Below are positions 15,744 through 25,128 of a DNA stretch of 64,000 nt, piece after piece. The stretch spans positions 579,330 through 643,329 of the forward strand of contig NZ_JAINFJ010000002.1 of NCBI RefSeq assembly GCF_019966595.1. The letters are read 5' to 3'. Position 1 is the stretch's first letter. Each line of letters begins with the position of its first letter. Under the pieces are notes generated by a model that saw only the letters and a program-made list of their open reading frames with translations, ran no database searches and had not been told where the DNA came from. The translations under genes and the position numbers were made by a program. Source of the stretch: Oricola indica. Lineage in GTDB: Bacteria; Pseudomonadota; Alphaproteobacteria; Rhizobiales; Rhizobiaceae.

Positions 15744-16649
15744 CTATCCGCCGACGACCAGCACGAGGACACCGGCGACGATCAGCACACAGCCGACGAT
15801 TTCGAGCCGGGTGATGTGTTCGCGGAAGACGAAAACGCTGGTGGCGAAGGCGAAGATCATCTCGATCTGCGCCACCGCCTTGACGATCGCGGCCTGCTGC
15901 AGGGTCATGGCCGCGAACCAGCCGAAAGACGCCGTCGCGCCGACGAAGCCGACCAGCGCCGATATGTTCCAGGCGGCGCGTATCCGGACCAGTCCGTCAC
16001 GGTCGCGCCACGCCATCCATGCCAGCATGACCACCGTCTGCAGGCCGATCGCCCAAATCAGCGTGGTGGCGGCCTGCATCGCGAAATTCGGCTGGCCGAG
16101 AGAAAGCGAGGCCGCGCGATAGGAGACGGCGGCGATGCCGAACAGCGTGCCCGAGAAAAGGCCGATCCCGGCTGTACGCGTGAAAACGGACGTCACCAGC
16201 GCGACCGGCGAGAAGGCGCTGCGGGCGACCGAGATCAACATAACGCCGAAGACGGAGATCGCGATGGCGACCAGCGTCATCGGACCGACCGTCTCGCTCA
16301 GGAAGACGAGGCCGAACAGCGCGGCCTGCGCCGGCTCCGTGCGCGAATACGCCGTTCCGACCGTGAAATTGCGGAAGGAGAAAAGGTGGATGAGCGTGAA
16401 GGTCGCGGCGATCTGCGACAGCGCGCCGAGGCTCATCCAGCCGAGAAAGGCCGCCGATGGCGGCGGCACCGGATCACCGGTGAAGGCGGTCAGCGCGAAC
16501 AAATAGAGCGCTGCGAACGGCAGGCCGAAGCCGAAGCGCACGAATGTGGCGCCGGTCGTTCCCATATGATCCTTGAGGTGCCTTTGCAGCGATGAGCGGA
16601 TGTTCTGCAGAAAGGCGGCGGCGATCGTTATTGCGATCCAGAGTTCCAT
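15744..16649 (-). CDS. EamA/DMT-family transporter
   Basis: 301 aa, almost entirely hydrophobic, with about ten predicted membrane helices arranged as two EamA repeats. The family feature FRNFTVGTAYSRTEPAQAAL is in the first half, and the C-terminal repeat ends FREHITRLEIVGCVLIVAGV. Such proteins export or import small metabolites; the substrate is unknown. It converges on the CMD gene with a 1-bp gap and is monocistronic. Confidence 0.88.
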   Translation of the reverse strand: MELWIAITIAAAFLQNIRSSLQRHLKDHMGTTGATFVRFGFGLPFAALYLFALTAFTGDPVPPPSAAFLGWMSLGALSQIAATFTLIHLFSFRNFTVGTAYSRTEPAQAALFGLVFLSETVGPMTLVAIAISVFGVMLISVARSAFSPVALVTSVFTRTAGIGLFSGTLFGIAAVSYRAASLSLGQPNFAMQAATTLIWAIGLQTVVMLAWMAWRDRDGLVRIRAAWNISALVGFVGATASFGWFAAMTLQQAAIVKAVAQIEMIFAFATSVFVFREHITRLEIVGCVLIVAGVLVLVVGG

Positions 16650-16995
16650 GCGATGTCCCCTTGGCGGGCGCGCTCGCGGCAGGGTTGCCGGCAGGCGCTA
16701 ACGAGGCGGTATGTTTGAAATCGGTGATGAAAGGCCATGTCTCGGCGGCCCCTCGCGCCGTTTCAGCCAAGACGGCTCAGCGTGGTTCCGGAAAACGCAC
16801 CGAAAAACCGCACCGGCAGGCGCTTGCGGTCCTGCAGGATGAAGGGGGCGCCGGCCCCGATTGCGTTTCTCGACATCGGCATGCCCCGATCTAGAGCATT
16901 TCTGGCGGCACTGCCAAGGCGAATTCACCGCTGACGTGCTCCGTCCTGCGACAAGACCCATGACTCGGCGCCCGTTTCGTGCTTAAGCGCGGGAC
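16650..16995. other. Intergenic region without recognisable gene
   Basis: A 346-bp gap between the divergent EamA and HAD genes. It must hold both promoters, but no strong -35/-10 pair, terminator or RNA stands out. The open frames in it have no ribosome binding sites and no family resemblance. Confidence 0.5.
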
Positions 16996-17703
16996 ATGAC
17001 AGCAAACGCCTCGCCTTCCGATTTCGCGCATGTCCGCGAATGGGTCTTCGACCTCGACAACACGCTCTATCCGCATCACTCGAATCTCTTCGCGCAGATC
17101 GACGTGAAGATGACGGCCTATGTCTCCGAACTGCTGCAACTGCCCAGCGACGAGGCGCGCAAGGTGCAGAAGGACTTCTACAAGCGCTACGGCACGACGC
17201 TGCAGGGCCTGATGGCGAATTACGAAGTCGATCCGGACGACTTCCTCGAGAAGGTCCATGACATCGACTACAGCTGGGTCGAGCCCGATCCGGCGCTAGG
17301 CGATGCGATCAAGGCCTTGCCGGGCCGCAAGTTCATCTTCACGAATGGCGACCGCCGCCATGCGGAGCGCACCGCCCGGCAACTCGGCGTGCTCGATCAT
17401 TTCGACGACATATTCGACGTCGTCGCGGCCGATCTGGTGCCGAAGCCTGCGGCGGAGACCTACGACAAGTTCCGCGCGCTGCACCGTGTGGATTGCGAGC
17501 ATGCCGCCATGTTCGAGGATCTGGCGCGCAATCTCGTGACACCGAAAATGCTTGGCATGAAGACGGTTCTCGTCGTGCCGCACAATTTCGAACCCGCCTT
17601 CTCCGAAATCTGGGAGCACGACGCGGAACACGACCAGGTCGATTTCGTAACCGACAATCTGGCTGAATTCCTGCGCGCGCTGATCGACACCGCCACTGCA
17701 TGA
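16996..17703 (+). CDS. HAD-family hydrolase, pyrimidine 5'-nucleotidase type
   Basis: 235 aa. HAD motif I is WVFDLDNTLY (catalytic Asp19 and Asp21), motif II FTNGD (near residue 114), motif III Lys in LVPKPAAETYDKF and motif IV MFEDLARNL. It matches the SDT1/PhoN-like pyrimidine 5'-nucleotidase group, which dephosphorylates nucleoside monophosphates. The gene is a constant neighbour between argB and dapD in rhizobia. It overlaps the next start by 4 bp. Confidence 0.9.
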   Translation: MTANASPSDFAHVREWVFDLDNTLYPHHSNLFAQIDVKMTAYVSELLQLPSDEARKVQKDFYKRYGTTLQGLMANYEVDPDDFLEKVHDIDYSWVEPDPALGDAIKALPGRKFIFTNGDRRHAERTARQLGVLDHFDDIFDVVAADLVPKPAAETYDKFRALHRVDCEHAAMFEDLARNLVTPKMLGMKTVLVVPHNFEPAFSEIWEHDAEHDQVDFVTDNLAEFLRALIDTATA

Positions 17704-18584
17704 AGCGGTTCACATCCCTTGAAGCGCGCATCGACCATGCCGCGCACCGCGTGCTCGACCGTCTGCCGGCGTCCGGGCTGTCCGGTGCAGTCATCGAATT
17801 TCTCGTCTTCGGGCTGAAGCAGGCCTGGGCCTGCCTCTTCGGCGGGGCGATGCTGGCGCTGATCATGGGAACCCGGATCGTCTGGCCCGACGATGCCTGG
17901 CTGGCCCGCTACGATTTCGTCTTCCTCTGCGCGCTGGCGCTGCAGATCGCCATGCTCGCCTTCCGGCTGGAAACCTTTGACGAGGCGAAGGCGATTCTGC
18001 TGTTCCATATCGTCGGAACCTGCATGGAGCTGTTCAAGACCGCCGCTGGGTCCTGGGTCTATCCCGAAGAGGCGTTCTTTCGCATTGGCGGCGTGCCGCT
18101 GTTTTCCGGCTTCATGTATGCCTCGGTCGGCTCTTACCTCGCCCGCGTCAGCCGCATTTTCGACTTCCGGTTCACCGGCTACCCGCCCTTCTGGACGAGT
18201 ATCGCACTGGCTGTCGCGGTCTATGTCAATTTCTTCAGCCACCACTATGTCGCAGACGCCCGCATTCTGATCTTCGCAGCGACCGGAGTTCTTTTCGCAC
18301 GGACCTGGGTGCATTACCGCGTCTTTCGCTTTCGCCACCGGATGCCGCTCCTGCTCGGATGGCTTCTCGTCGCGCTGTTCATCTGGTTCGCGGAGAACCT
18401 CGCCACATGGTCGCACGCCTGGCTGTATCCGTCACAGCAGGGCGAATGGACGCCCGTCGGGTTGTCGAAGCTGGGTTCCTGGTACCTGCTGATGATCGTT
18501 TCCTTCGTTCTGGTGACGATGGTGAACCGGCCGAAGCCGCTGGACGCGTCCGCCTCGCCTCAAGTCGACCTGGCCCGAAACTGA
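17700..18584 (+). CDS. DUF817 membrane protein
   Basis: 294 aa with about seven or eight hydrophobic segments. Features typical of DUF817 are VEFLVFGLKQAWACLFGG-like sequence near 33-50, GTCMELFKTAAGSWVYPE near 106-123 and FSGFMYASVGSYLARV. The function of the family is unknown. It is translationally coupled (ATGA) to the HAD hydrolase gene. Confidence 0.85.
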   Translation: MKRFTSLEARIDHAAHRVLDRLPASGLSGAVIEFLVFGLKQAWACLFGGAMLALIMGTRIVWPDDAWLARYDFVFLCALALQIAMLAFRLETFDEAKAILLFHIVGTCMELFKTAAGSWVYPEEAFFRIGGVPLFSGFMYASVGSYLARVSRIFDFRFTGYPPFWTSIALAVAVYVNFFSHHYVADARILIFAATGVLFARTWVHYRVFRFRHRMPLLLGWLLVALFIWFAENLATWSHAWLYPSQQGEWTPVGLSKLGSWYLLMIVSFVLVTMVNRPKPLDASASPQVDLARN

Positions 18585-18704
18585 TCCGGAACGTCCTTCG
18601 GGGATCGCCCACGGGAGGCTGGGCGATGGTTGGGGTGCCGGAATGACAGCGCTTGCCTGCCTCTAGCGTCGAAGACACCTGCCCGAGCGGAAACCTTACG
18701 GGAT

Positions 18705-18719
18705 TGTAATGACATTACA
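18705..18719. promoter_or_regulatory. Palindrome upstream of the EF-hand gene
   Basis: A perfect inverted repeat TGTAATG-A-CATTACA in an AT-rich stretch 69 bp before the EF-hand gene. Symmetry and position suggest an operator for a dimeric regulator; the regulator is not identified. Confidence 0.5.
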
Positions 18720-18787
18720 GATGTTTAACTAACACATACCCTTTTTTACATGTATTGAGAGACATCACTCAATGAAGGGGAAAAACA

Positions 18788-19393
18788 ATGTCTCTCACCC
18801 GCATGGCCGTTCTGGCCGCAATGACCGCCTCCATGATGTCGACCGCCGCTTATGCGGAGACGTTCAACGAGCATTTCATGAACAATTGGGATCTCGACGG
18901 CGACGGCGCGGTGACGCTCCAGGAAGTCAAGGAACGCCGCGACAGCGTGTTTACCGCGTTCGATGCCAATGAAGATGGCTTCATCGATGCAGAAGAACGC
19001 AAGGCGATGGACGAAATGCGCGACATGGAGCAGGCATCCATGGCCGAAGAGGGCATCGAACGCCCGCGCGGCATGGGACAGGGCAAAGGCCAGGGAATGG
19101 GTCAGGGCCAGGGAAAAGGGCAAGGCATGGGTCAGGGCCGCGGGAACGGCATGGGCCAGGGGCAAGGCATGGGCCAAGGGCAAGGCATGGGCCAAGGGCA
19201 AGGCATGGGAAAAGGTCGCGGTATGGGCGGCAATTTCCAGATGAACGCCGAAGCCGGAATGCATGATGGCCGCATGATCGACACGAATGGCGACGGCAAG
19301 TTCAGCCATGACGAATTCGTCGGCATGTCGGAACAGTGGATGGCGCGCCTCGACGCCAATGGCGACGGCCGGATTTCCGATCAGGACTTCTGA
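18788..19393 (+). CDS. Secreted EF-hand calcium-binding protein with Gly-Met-Gln repeat
   Basis: 201 aa, after a GAAGGGG ribosome binding site. A signal peptide ends near AYAE (residue 24). Four EF-hand loops are visible: DLDGDGAVTLQE (35-46), DANEDGFIDAEE (59-70), DTNGDGKFSHDE (165-176) and DANGDGRISDQD (189-200). Between the two pairs lies a low-complexity repeat of GMGQGQ/GKGQGMGQ units (about 95-148), with a DNA repeat of about 9-18 bp. It is likely a periplasmic or exported calcium-binding protein; the role of the Gly/Met/Gln region is unknown. A terminator follows directly. Confidence 0.9.
   Translation: MSLTRMAVLAAMTASMMSTAAYAETFNEHFMNNWDLDGDGAVTLQEVKERRDSVFTAFDANEDGFIDAEERKAMDEMRDMEQASMAEEGIERPRGMGQGKGQGMGQGQGKGQGMGQGRGNGMGQGQGMGQGQGMGQGQGMGKGRGMGGNFQMNAEAGMHDGRMIDTNGDGKFSHDEFVGMSEQWMARLDANGDGRISDQDF
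19070..19235 (+). repeat. Tandem Gly-Met-Gly-Gln-Gly coding repeat
   Basis: Imperfect short repeats built on ATGGGCCAAGGGCAAGGC-type units; three near-identical 18-bp copies lie at about 19150-19207. Such tracts change length easily by slippage, and all steps here are in multiples of three, so the frame is kept. Confidence 0.85.
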
Positions 19394-19410
19394 TCGCCAC
19401 GACCGAATAT

Positions 19411-19445
19411 AAAAACGCCGGCGCAGCCTCCCGCGCCGGCGTTTT
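19411..19445. terminator. Bidirectional intrinsic terminator
   Basis: AAAACGCCGGCGC / GCGCCGGCGTTTT with an 8-nt loop, with T-runs on both strands. It serves the EF-hand gene (plus) and the LOG-family gene (minus, stop at 19467). Confidence 0.92.
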
Positions 19446-19466
19446 CCGTTTGCATGAGGCCGGGTC

Positions 19467-20309
19467 TCAGATCCCGTAGAAACGCGTCACGACCTCCCAG
19501 GCCTCCTCGCCGGAATCGACGGGATCGATCAGCTCAGCGTCGCCGGGCGAAATCGTCCCTTGCTCGGCAAGGAAGTCGAGATCGATGGCCTTCGACCAGA
19601 AGTCCCTGCCGAACAGCAGGATCGGCACGCGCTCCATGCGGCCGGTCTGGATCAGGGTCAGCGACTCGAACAACTCGTCCATCGTGCCGAAGCCGCCCGG
19701 AAACACCGCGATCACCCGCGCACGCATCAGGAAGTGCATCTTGCGGATCGCGAAATAGTGGAAATTGAAGCAGAGTTCCGGCGTCACATATTCGTTCGGC
19801 GCCTGCTCATGCGGCAGCACGATGTTGAGGCCGATCGACTGGGCGCCGACATCGACCGCGCCGCGATTTCCCGCTTCCATGACGCCGGGTCCGCCACCGG
19901 TCACCACCACAAACTCGTCGCCACCCGTCGACATCGAATATTCCGAACAGCGACGGGCGAATGCGCGCGCCTCTTCGTAGTAGCGGGCGTTTTCCTCGAG
20001 ATTGCGGCGCTGCGTCTCGTTCTTCGCCGCCCAGGCGATACCGCCGGGCTCGGGAATGCGCGCGCCGCCGAACAGCACCGCAGTCGACTTGATGCCCCGT
20101 TCCTGCAGAAGCAGTTCCGGCTTCAGCAGTTCGAGTTGCAGCCGGACCGGGCGAAGCTCCTCGCGGCACAGGAAATCGGCATCGTCATAGGCGAGCCGAT
20201 AGGCCGGCGCACGCGTCTGCGGCGTCTGCGGCACGGCCCGTGCGCGGTTCATGTCCTGACCGGAGGGAATCAGCGGGTCCCATACGTCCCGATTGCGTTT
20301 CGCGTTCAT
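19467..20309 (-). CDS. LOG-family protein (putative nucleotide phosphoribohydrolase)
   Basis: 280 aa from the ATG at 20309, chosen because of GGGGAGAG just upstream. Rossmann-type LOG motifs: VLFGGARIPEPGG, VVVTGGGPGVMEAGNRGA, the Met-Arg of RKMHFLMRA and the signature FPGGFGTMDELFE (PGGxGTxxE). LOG proteins hydrolyse cytokinin or other nucleoside 5'-monophosphates; which substrate is used here cannot be told. The N-terminal extension of about 75 residues before the core is normal for the rhizobial type. Confidence 0.9.
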   Translation of the reverse strand: MNAKRNRDVWDPLIPSGQDMNRARAVPQTPQTRAPAYRLAYDDADFLCREELRPVRLQLELLKPELLLQERGIKSTAVLFGGARIPEPGGIAWAAKNETQRRNLEENARYYEEARAFARRCSEYSMSTGGDEFVVVTGGGPGVMEAGNRGAVDVGAQSIGLNIVLPHEQAPNEYVTPELCFNFHYFAIRKMHFLMRARVIAVFPGGFGTMDELFESLTLIQTGRMERVPILLFGRDFWSKAIDLDFLAEQGTISPGDAELIDPVDSGEEAWEVVTRFYGI

Positions 20310-20453
20310 TGTCTCTCCCCGTTTTCCGCGTCCCGTCGTCGAGTGACATGGGGACGCCGCAGCCTGCATTGACCATCCCGGCTGCATTCGCGTAGGAACC
20401 CGGCAACATGCCGGGCATTCCGCGCATACTACCTGCCGATAAGGAAACAATTC

Positions 20454-21308
20454 ATGACCGCCCATGATATCGCGACGCTGGAATCCATCATCGAAGCCGC
20501 ATTCGACAATCGCGATACGGTGACGACCGACACGCGCGGCGAAATCCGCGACGCGGTCGAGGAATCGCTCAACCTTCTCGACAGCGGCAATGCCCGCGTC
20601 GCGGAGCGCGGCGCCGACGGTAACTGGACGGTCAACCAGTGGCTGAAAAAGGCCGTGCTTTTGTCGTTCCGGCTCAACCCGATGACCGTCATTTCCGGCG
20701 GCCCGGGCGATTCCGGCTGGTGGGACAAGGTGCCGTCCAAGTTCGACGGATGGGGCAGCCAGGACTTCGAGAAGGCGGGCTTTCGCAGCGTGCCGAACTG
20801 CATCGTGCGCCGCTCGGCCTATGTCGCCAAGGGCGTCGTGCTGATGCCGTCCTTCGTCAATCTCGGCGCCTATGTCGATGAGGGAACGATGGTCGACACC
20901 TGGGCGACAGTCGGATCCTGCGCGCAGATCGGCAAGAACGTCCACCTGTCCGGCGGCGTCGGGATCGGCGGCGTGCTGGAGCCGATGCAGGCCGGCCCGA
21001 CCATCATCGAGGACAATTGCTTCATCGGCGCGCGCTCGGAAGTCGTCGAAGGCTGCATCGTGCGCGAGGGATCGGTGCTCGGCATGGGTGTCTTCATCGG
21101 CAAGTCGACCAAGATCGTGAACCGGGCGACCGGCGAGATTTCCTATGGCGAGGTTCCGCCCTACTCCGTCGTCGTCGCCGGCACGATGCCGGGCAAGAAT
21201 TTCCCGAATGGCGAACCGGGCCCGAGCCTCTATTGCGCCGTGATCGTCAAGACGGTGGACGAGAAGACCCGCTCGAAGACCGGTATCAACGAACTTCTGC
21301 GGGACTGA
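20454..21308 (+). CDS. dapD: 2,3,4,5-tetrahydropyridine-2,6-dicarboxylate N-succinyltransferase
   Basis: 284 aa, exactly the usual length. It transfers succinyl from succinyl-CoA in the lysine/diaminopimelate pathway. After the helical N-domain comes a left-handed beta-helix of hexapeptide repeats ([60 protein letters not shown]). The C-terminus is [13 protein letters not shown]. dapE lies 1.2 kb downstream on the same strand. Confidence 0.97.
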   Translation: MTAHDIATLESIIEAAFDNRDTVTTDTRGEIRDAVEESLNLLDSGNARVAERGADGNWTVNQWLKKAVLLSFRLNPMTVISGGPGDSGWWDKVPSKFDGWGSQDFEKAGFRSVPNCIVRRSAYVAKGVVLMPSFVNLGAYVDEGTMVDTWATVGSCAQIGKNVHLSGGVGIGGVLEPMQAGPTIIEDNCFIGARSEVVEGCIVREGSVLGMGVFIGKSTKIVNRATGEISYGEVPPYSVVVAGTMPGKNFPNGEPGPSLYCAVIVKTVDEKTRSKTGINELLRD

Positions 21309-21312
21309 CCCG

Positions 21313-21696
21313 ATGCCCGGGGCGCCCGATCATCCGGTCACCGTCTCGTGGGTTCTGTTCGGCTTCAAGGGTCGGATCGGGCGCAAGAGCTTCTGGCTCG
21401 CGGCGCTGCTGATGATCCTCGTCCAGGCGGTGGTGATCGCGCAGGTCGTATCCCTTCCCGAGGACAGCCCCGCCTTCATCCTGTGGGGCTTCGTCATCCT
21501 CGGCATATGGATCGCATCGGCCTGGGCGGCCTTCGCGCTCGCGGTCAAGCGGCTGCACGATATCGGCCTGCCCGGCTTGCTCGCCGTCGCGCTCCTCGTT
21601 CCGGCAATCTCGATCATTGCCTTCCTGCTGCTGGCGTTCCTGCCGGGCAGCGCGGAAACCAATGAACACGGTCCGCCGCCCTTTGCGCGGCGGTGA
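21313..21696 (+). CDS. DUF805 membrane protein
   Basis: 127 aa with three hydrophobic segments. The DUF805 signature is present: LFGFKGRIGRKSFWLAALL near the start and AVKRLHDIGLPGLLAV near 80. The function is unknown. It starts 4 bp after dapD and is probably cotranscribed; DUF805 genes are common passengers in this lysine cluster. Confidence 0.87.
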   Translation: MPGAPDHPVTVSWVLFGFKGRIGRKSFWLAALLMILVQAVVIAQVVSLPEDSPAFILWGFVILGIWIASAWAAFALAVKRLHDIGLPGLLAVALLVPAISIIAFLLLAFLPGSAETNEHGPPPFARR

Positions 21697-21735
21697 TCAC
21701 GATCCGTTAAAGCAAAACGCGTAGTATGGGCTGCC

Positions 21736-22446
21736 ATGCCCTATCGCACGCTCGACAAGGACCGTATCACCGCGACCGCCACTCTTCTCGAGCGGCGCAT
21801 CGGCGAGCGTTTTCCGGACGCCGGCCTGCGCAAGGTCGCCAGCGAGATCGTCGCGCTTTCCGGCGATATCGGACGCCAGACGGCCGATCTGGAAAAGCCG
21901 ATCCTGTGGCTGCGCGTCGTGACGGTCCTCGCGATTGCCGCTGCAGCCGCGATCTTCGCGCTTGTCGGCACCGTGCTGTCCTTCGACCGGATTTCGACCG
22001 GCGCCTTCGATTTCGTTCAGGGCATCGAGGCATCGCTGAACACGCTGGTTTTCGCAGGCGTCGGCTTCTGGACGCTGGTCACGCTGGAGGAACGCTTCAA
22101 GCGCAAGCGGGCGCTGGACGGGCTGCATGCGCTGCGCTCGGTGATCCACATCATCGACATGCACCAGCTGACCAAGGACCCCGCCATCCTGTTGCACGGC
22201 TTCACGCCAACGAAGAGCTCGCCGCAACGTGTCCTCACCCGACCGCAGCTGACGCGCTATCTCGACTATTGCTCGGAAATGCTGTCGATCACCGGCAAGC
22301 TGGCGGCGCTCTACGCGCAGGCGCTCAATGACGACGTGGTCGTCAACGCAGTCAACGATATCGAGACCCTCGGCACCAACCTGTCGCGCAAGATCTGGCA
22401 GAAGATCATGCTGATCGGCGAGGAAACGGCGCGCGACGCCGCCTGA
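21736..22446 (+). CDS. Uncharacterised membrane protein with coiled-coil ends
   Basis: 236 aa, no family recognised. Residues 1-55 are helical and charged, two membrane helices lie at about 57-80 and 98-113, and the rest (about 115-236) is a helical cytoplasmic domain (LDGLHALRSVIHIIDMHQLT). Its place between dapD/DUF805 and dapE on the same strand suggests cotranscription, and the codon use is like its neighbours. The translation is free of frameshift signs, so I regard it as a real gene of unknown function. Confidence 0.75.
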   Translation: MPYRTLDKDRITATATLLERRIGERFPDAGLRKVASEIVALSGDIGRQTADLEKPILWLRVVTVLAIAAAAAIFALVGTVLSFDRISTGAFDFVQGIEASLNTLVFAGVGFWTLVTLEERFKRKRALDGLHALRSVIHIIDMHQLTKDPAILLHGFTPTKSSPQRVLTRPQLTRYLDYCSEMLSITGKLAALYAQALNDDVVVNAVNDIETLGTNLSRKIWQKIMLIGEETARDAA

Positions 22447-22514
22447 TCCGGCCTGATCCTGGTTTTGCCGCGCCTCGATTGACGCTACCGCCGGGCGCCG
22501 ATACAGCAACAGCC

Positions 22515-23714
22515 ATGATGTCCCAAGCCACCGATCCCGTCGCCAATCTGCAAACGCTGATACGCTGCCCCTCCGTCACCCCACAGGAAGGCGGCGCGCT
22601 GCACGCGCTCGCCTCGATGCTCGCCCCTATGGGGTTCGAGGTGGAGCGGATGACCTTCACGGAGCACGGCACGCCGGATATCGAAAACCTCTATGCGCGG
22701 ATCGGCGACGGCGGGCCCCACCTGATGTTTGCCGGGCACACGGATGTCGTGCCTGTCGGCAACGAAGATGCGTGGACACATGCGCCTTTCGGCGCGGACA
22801 TCGTCGACGGGGTCATGTATGGGCGCGGCGCCGTCGACATGAAGGGCGGCATCGCCTGCTTCGTCGCCGCGGTCGCGCGCTACATCGAGAAACACGGCGC
22901 GCCGGCGGGCTCCCTCTCGTTCCTGATCACGGGCGACGAGGAAGGCCCGGCGATCAACGGCACCGCCAAGCTGCTGCAATGGGCGGCCGACAAGGGCGAG
23001 CGCTGGGACGCGTGCATTCTCGGCGAACCGACCAATCCGGACACGCTCGGCGACATGGCCAAGATCGGCCGGCGCGGCTCACTGACCGGCGTCGTGACCG
23101 TGATCGGCACGCAGGGCCACGTCGCCTATCCGCATCTCGCCGACAATCCGTTGCGCGGCATGACGCAGATCGCCGCCGCGCTGTTCGATCCGCCGCTCGA
23201 TGCGGGCTCAGACGATTTCCAGCCCTCCAACCTGGAAATTACCACCATCGACACCGGCAACACCGCGACGAATGTCATCCCCGCCCGCGCGAGCGCCGCC
23301 TTCAACATCAGGTTCAGCGATCACTGGACGGTGGACAGCCTCAAGGCAGAGATCGAACGCCGTATCCACGCAGCCGCCGAGGCGCACGGGCTGCGGCCGG
23401 ATCGCGCGTCGCCCGTCCGCTTCGAACTGGAATGGAAATCGCCGCCCAGCGCCGTTTTCCTGACCCGCGACGACACCCTGGTTTCGGTCGTGCGCAGTTC
23501 CATCGAAGCGGTCACCGGCAGGGAGCTGGAGCTTTCGACCTCCGGCGGAACGTCAGATGCGCGCTATATCAAGGACTATTGTCCCGTCGTCGAATTCGGC
23601 CTCGTCGGCAAGACCATGCACATGGTCGATGAATGCGTCGATGTCGCCGATCTGGAAACGCTGACGACCATCTACGAACGCATCATCGGGGACTGGTTCG
23701 CGAGCCGGACATGA
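22515..23714 (+). CDS. dapE: Succinyl-diaminopimelate desuccinylase
   Basis: 399 aa from the ATG at 22515. A dinuclear-zinc M20 peptidase-fold enzyme that removes succinate from N-succinyl-LL-diaminopimelate. Metal-ligand motifs: FAGHTDVVPVG (His, Asp), GRGAVDMKGG, ITGDEEGPAINGT (catalytic Glu-Glu) and a C-terminal GLVGKTMHMVDECVDV (His ligand). A lid domain (TQGHVAYPHLADNPL) is present. It overlaps the following gene by 4 bp (ATGA). Confidence 0.97.
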   Translation: MMSQATDPVANLQTLIRCPSVTPQEGGALHALASMLAPMGFEVERMTFTEHGTPDIENLYARIGDGGPHLMFAGHTDVVPVGNEDAWTHAPFGADIVDGVMYGRGAVDMKGGIACFVAAVARYIEKHGAPAGSLSFLITGDEEGPAINGTAKLLQWAADKGERWDACILGEPTNPDTLGDMAKIGRRGSLTGVVTVIGTQGHVAYPHLADNPLRGMTQIAAALFDPPLDAGSDDFQPSNLEITTIDTGNTATNVIPARASAAFNIRFSDHWTVDSLKAEIERRIHAAAEAHGLRPDRASPVRFELEWKSPPSAVFLTRDDTLVSVVRSSIEAVTGRELELSTSGGTSDARYIKDYCPVVEFGLVGKTMHMVDECVDVADLETLTTIYERIIGDWFASRT

Positions 23715-24307
23715 ACTTCTTCGACTACGCCTTTCACCATGTCGGCTGCATCGTAAGGCTGCTGCGCGGCGACGTGTCGGCTCTCGAGGACATGGACATT
23801 TCCGCGGACGGGTTCTGGCGCTCCTTCGAGGCCCTGCCCGCGGCGCTGCCCGCGCTGTTTTTCTCCTGGGTGGTCGAGGCGCGAAGCCTTCAGGCGGCCG
23901 GGAACCTCGGTTCCACGGGCTCGATCATCGCCCGCATGGCCATGCTGGAGATCGTCTTCTGGGTCGTGCCGATCATCGCCTTCATCTTCGTGCTGAAGGC
24001 GCTCGGCCTGTCGGCGCGCTACACATATCTGATCGTGTCGCGGAACTGGCTGTCGGCGCTCGCGGCCTATCTCTTCGTCGCGATCCCCTTGACCGACATG
24101 GCGACCGGCGAGCCCGGCAGCAGCCTTTCCGCCTGGCTGACGCTTGCGGCAATCGGCCTGATGCTTTGGTTTTCGGTGCGAGTCACCCGCGTCGCGCTGA
24201 ACGTCTCGCCGATGACCGCCGTCGCCTTCGTCGGCATCGAAACGGTGATTACCTACCCGCTCGCCGTTTCCGCCTATGTGGCGGCGGGGTTGTATCCAGC
24301 TTCGTGA
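23711..24307 (+). CDS. Uncharacterised multi-pass membrane protein
   Basis: 198 aa with about five hydrophobic segments (for example [19 protein letters not shown] and [16 protein letters not shown]). No named family is recognised; similar proteins sit after dapE in other rhizobia as far as I recall. It is translationally coupled to dapE by the overlap ATGA. Its 3' end overlaps the convergent truA gene by 59 bp. Confidence 0.8.
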   Translation: MNFFDYAFHHVGCIVRLLRGDVSALEDMDISADGFWRSFEALPAALPALFFSWVVEARSLQAAGNLGSTGSIIARMAMLEIVFWVVPIIAFIFVLKALGLSARYTYLIVSRNWLSALAAYLFVAIPLTDMATGEPGSSLSAWLTLAAIGLMLWFSVRVTRVALNVSPMTAVAFVGIETVITYPLAVSAYVAAGLYPAS

Positions 24308-25058
24308 ACGCGACGTCGTAATCGACCTTGGCGAGGTAGAGCCCACACGGCGGGGCCAGTGCGCCGCAACGCTGATGATCTCTGGAATCCAGCGCGGCCT
24401 GCACGTCGTCGCGCGTCCAGCGCCCCTCGCCGACCAGCTTCAGCGTACCGACGATGGACCGAACCTGATTGTGCAGGAAACTGCGCGCGGACAGCCGCAC
24501 CTCGACGATCTCGCCGAGACGCGAAAATTCGATCACGTCGAGCGTCTTGACGGGCGATTTCGCCTGGCACTGAACGGCGCGGAACGTGGTGAAATCATGC
24601 GTGCCGATCAGGACCGACGATGCGTCCTGCATGGCGTCGACATCGAGCGGACGCCTGACCCACCAGGCGCGATGACGCTCCAGCGGCGCGGGCGAATGCC
24701 GATTGACGATCCGGTAGAGATAGTGCCGGCCTTTCGCCGAGAACCGGGCATGGAAATCCTCATCCATTATCTCGACATCGACGATCGAGATGCTTTCGTC
24801 AGCCACAACGAGATGCGCGTTGATCGCCTCGAGGACGCGGAAAGGGGCCCAGTCGCGCGAAAGATCCACATGGCATATCTGCCCGAGCGCATGAACGCCG
24901 GTATCGGTGCGCCCGGCGACGAACAGGGTCACGTCCTCGCCGGTAAACTTCTTCACCGCCTTTTCGATGGCTTCCTGCACGGCGTAGCCATTGGTCTGGC
25001 GCTGGAAGCCGACATAGGGCGTACCGTCATATTCGACGGTCAGGCGATAGCGGGGCAT
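24249..25058 (-). CDS. truA: tRNA pseudouridine(38-40) synthase
   Basis: 269 aa. It isomerises uridines 38-40 in the anticodon arm. The catalytic Asp52 is in [14 protein letters not shown]; other conserved parts are [36 protein letters not shown] and [15 protein letters not shown]. The usual end ([10 protein letters not shown]) is followed by about 20 extra residues ([13 protein letters not shown] at the tip) that overlap the convergent membrane gene. It forms an operon with fmt and def (minus strand). Confidence 0.96.
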   Translation of the reverse strand: MPRYRLTVEYDGTPYVGFQRQTNGYAVQEAIEKAVKKFTGEDVTLFVAGRTDTGVHALGQICHVDLSRDWAPFRVLEAINAHLVVADESISIVDVEIMDEDFHARFSAKGRHYLYRIVNRHSPAPLERHRAWWVRRPLDVDAMQDASSVLIGTHDFTTFRAVQCQAKSPVKTLDVIEFSRLGEIVEVRLSARSFLHNQVRSIVGTLKLVGEGRWTRDDVQAALDSRDHQRCGALAPPCGLYLAKVDYDVAFTKLDTTPPPHRRKRRAGR

Positions 25059-25128
25059 GCGGTTTCCCGGGTTCGATCAGCCACCGGCTCTTAAAGACCG
25101 TTTCCGGCGGCGTCCAGTTCGTCCGGGC

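Noticed and set aside
16650-16995. Short frames in the EamA/HAD gap as genes
   Set aside because: No ribosome binding sites, no motif and conflicting frames on both strands.
25059-25128. GGTTCGATC near 25070 as part of a tRNA T-arm
   Set aside because: No acceptor, D or anticodon arms can be formed around it.
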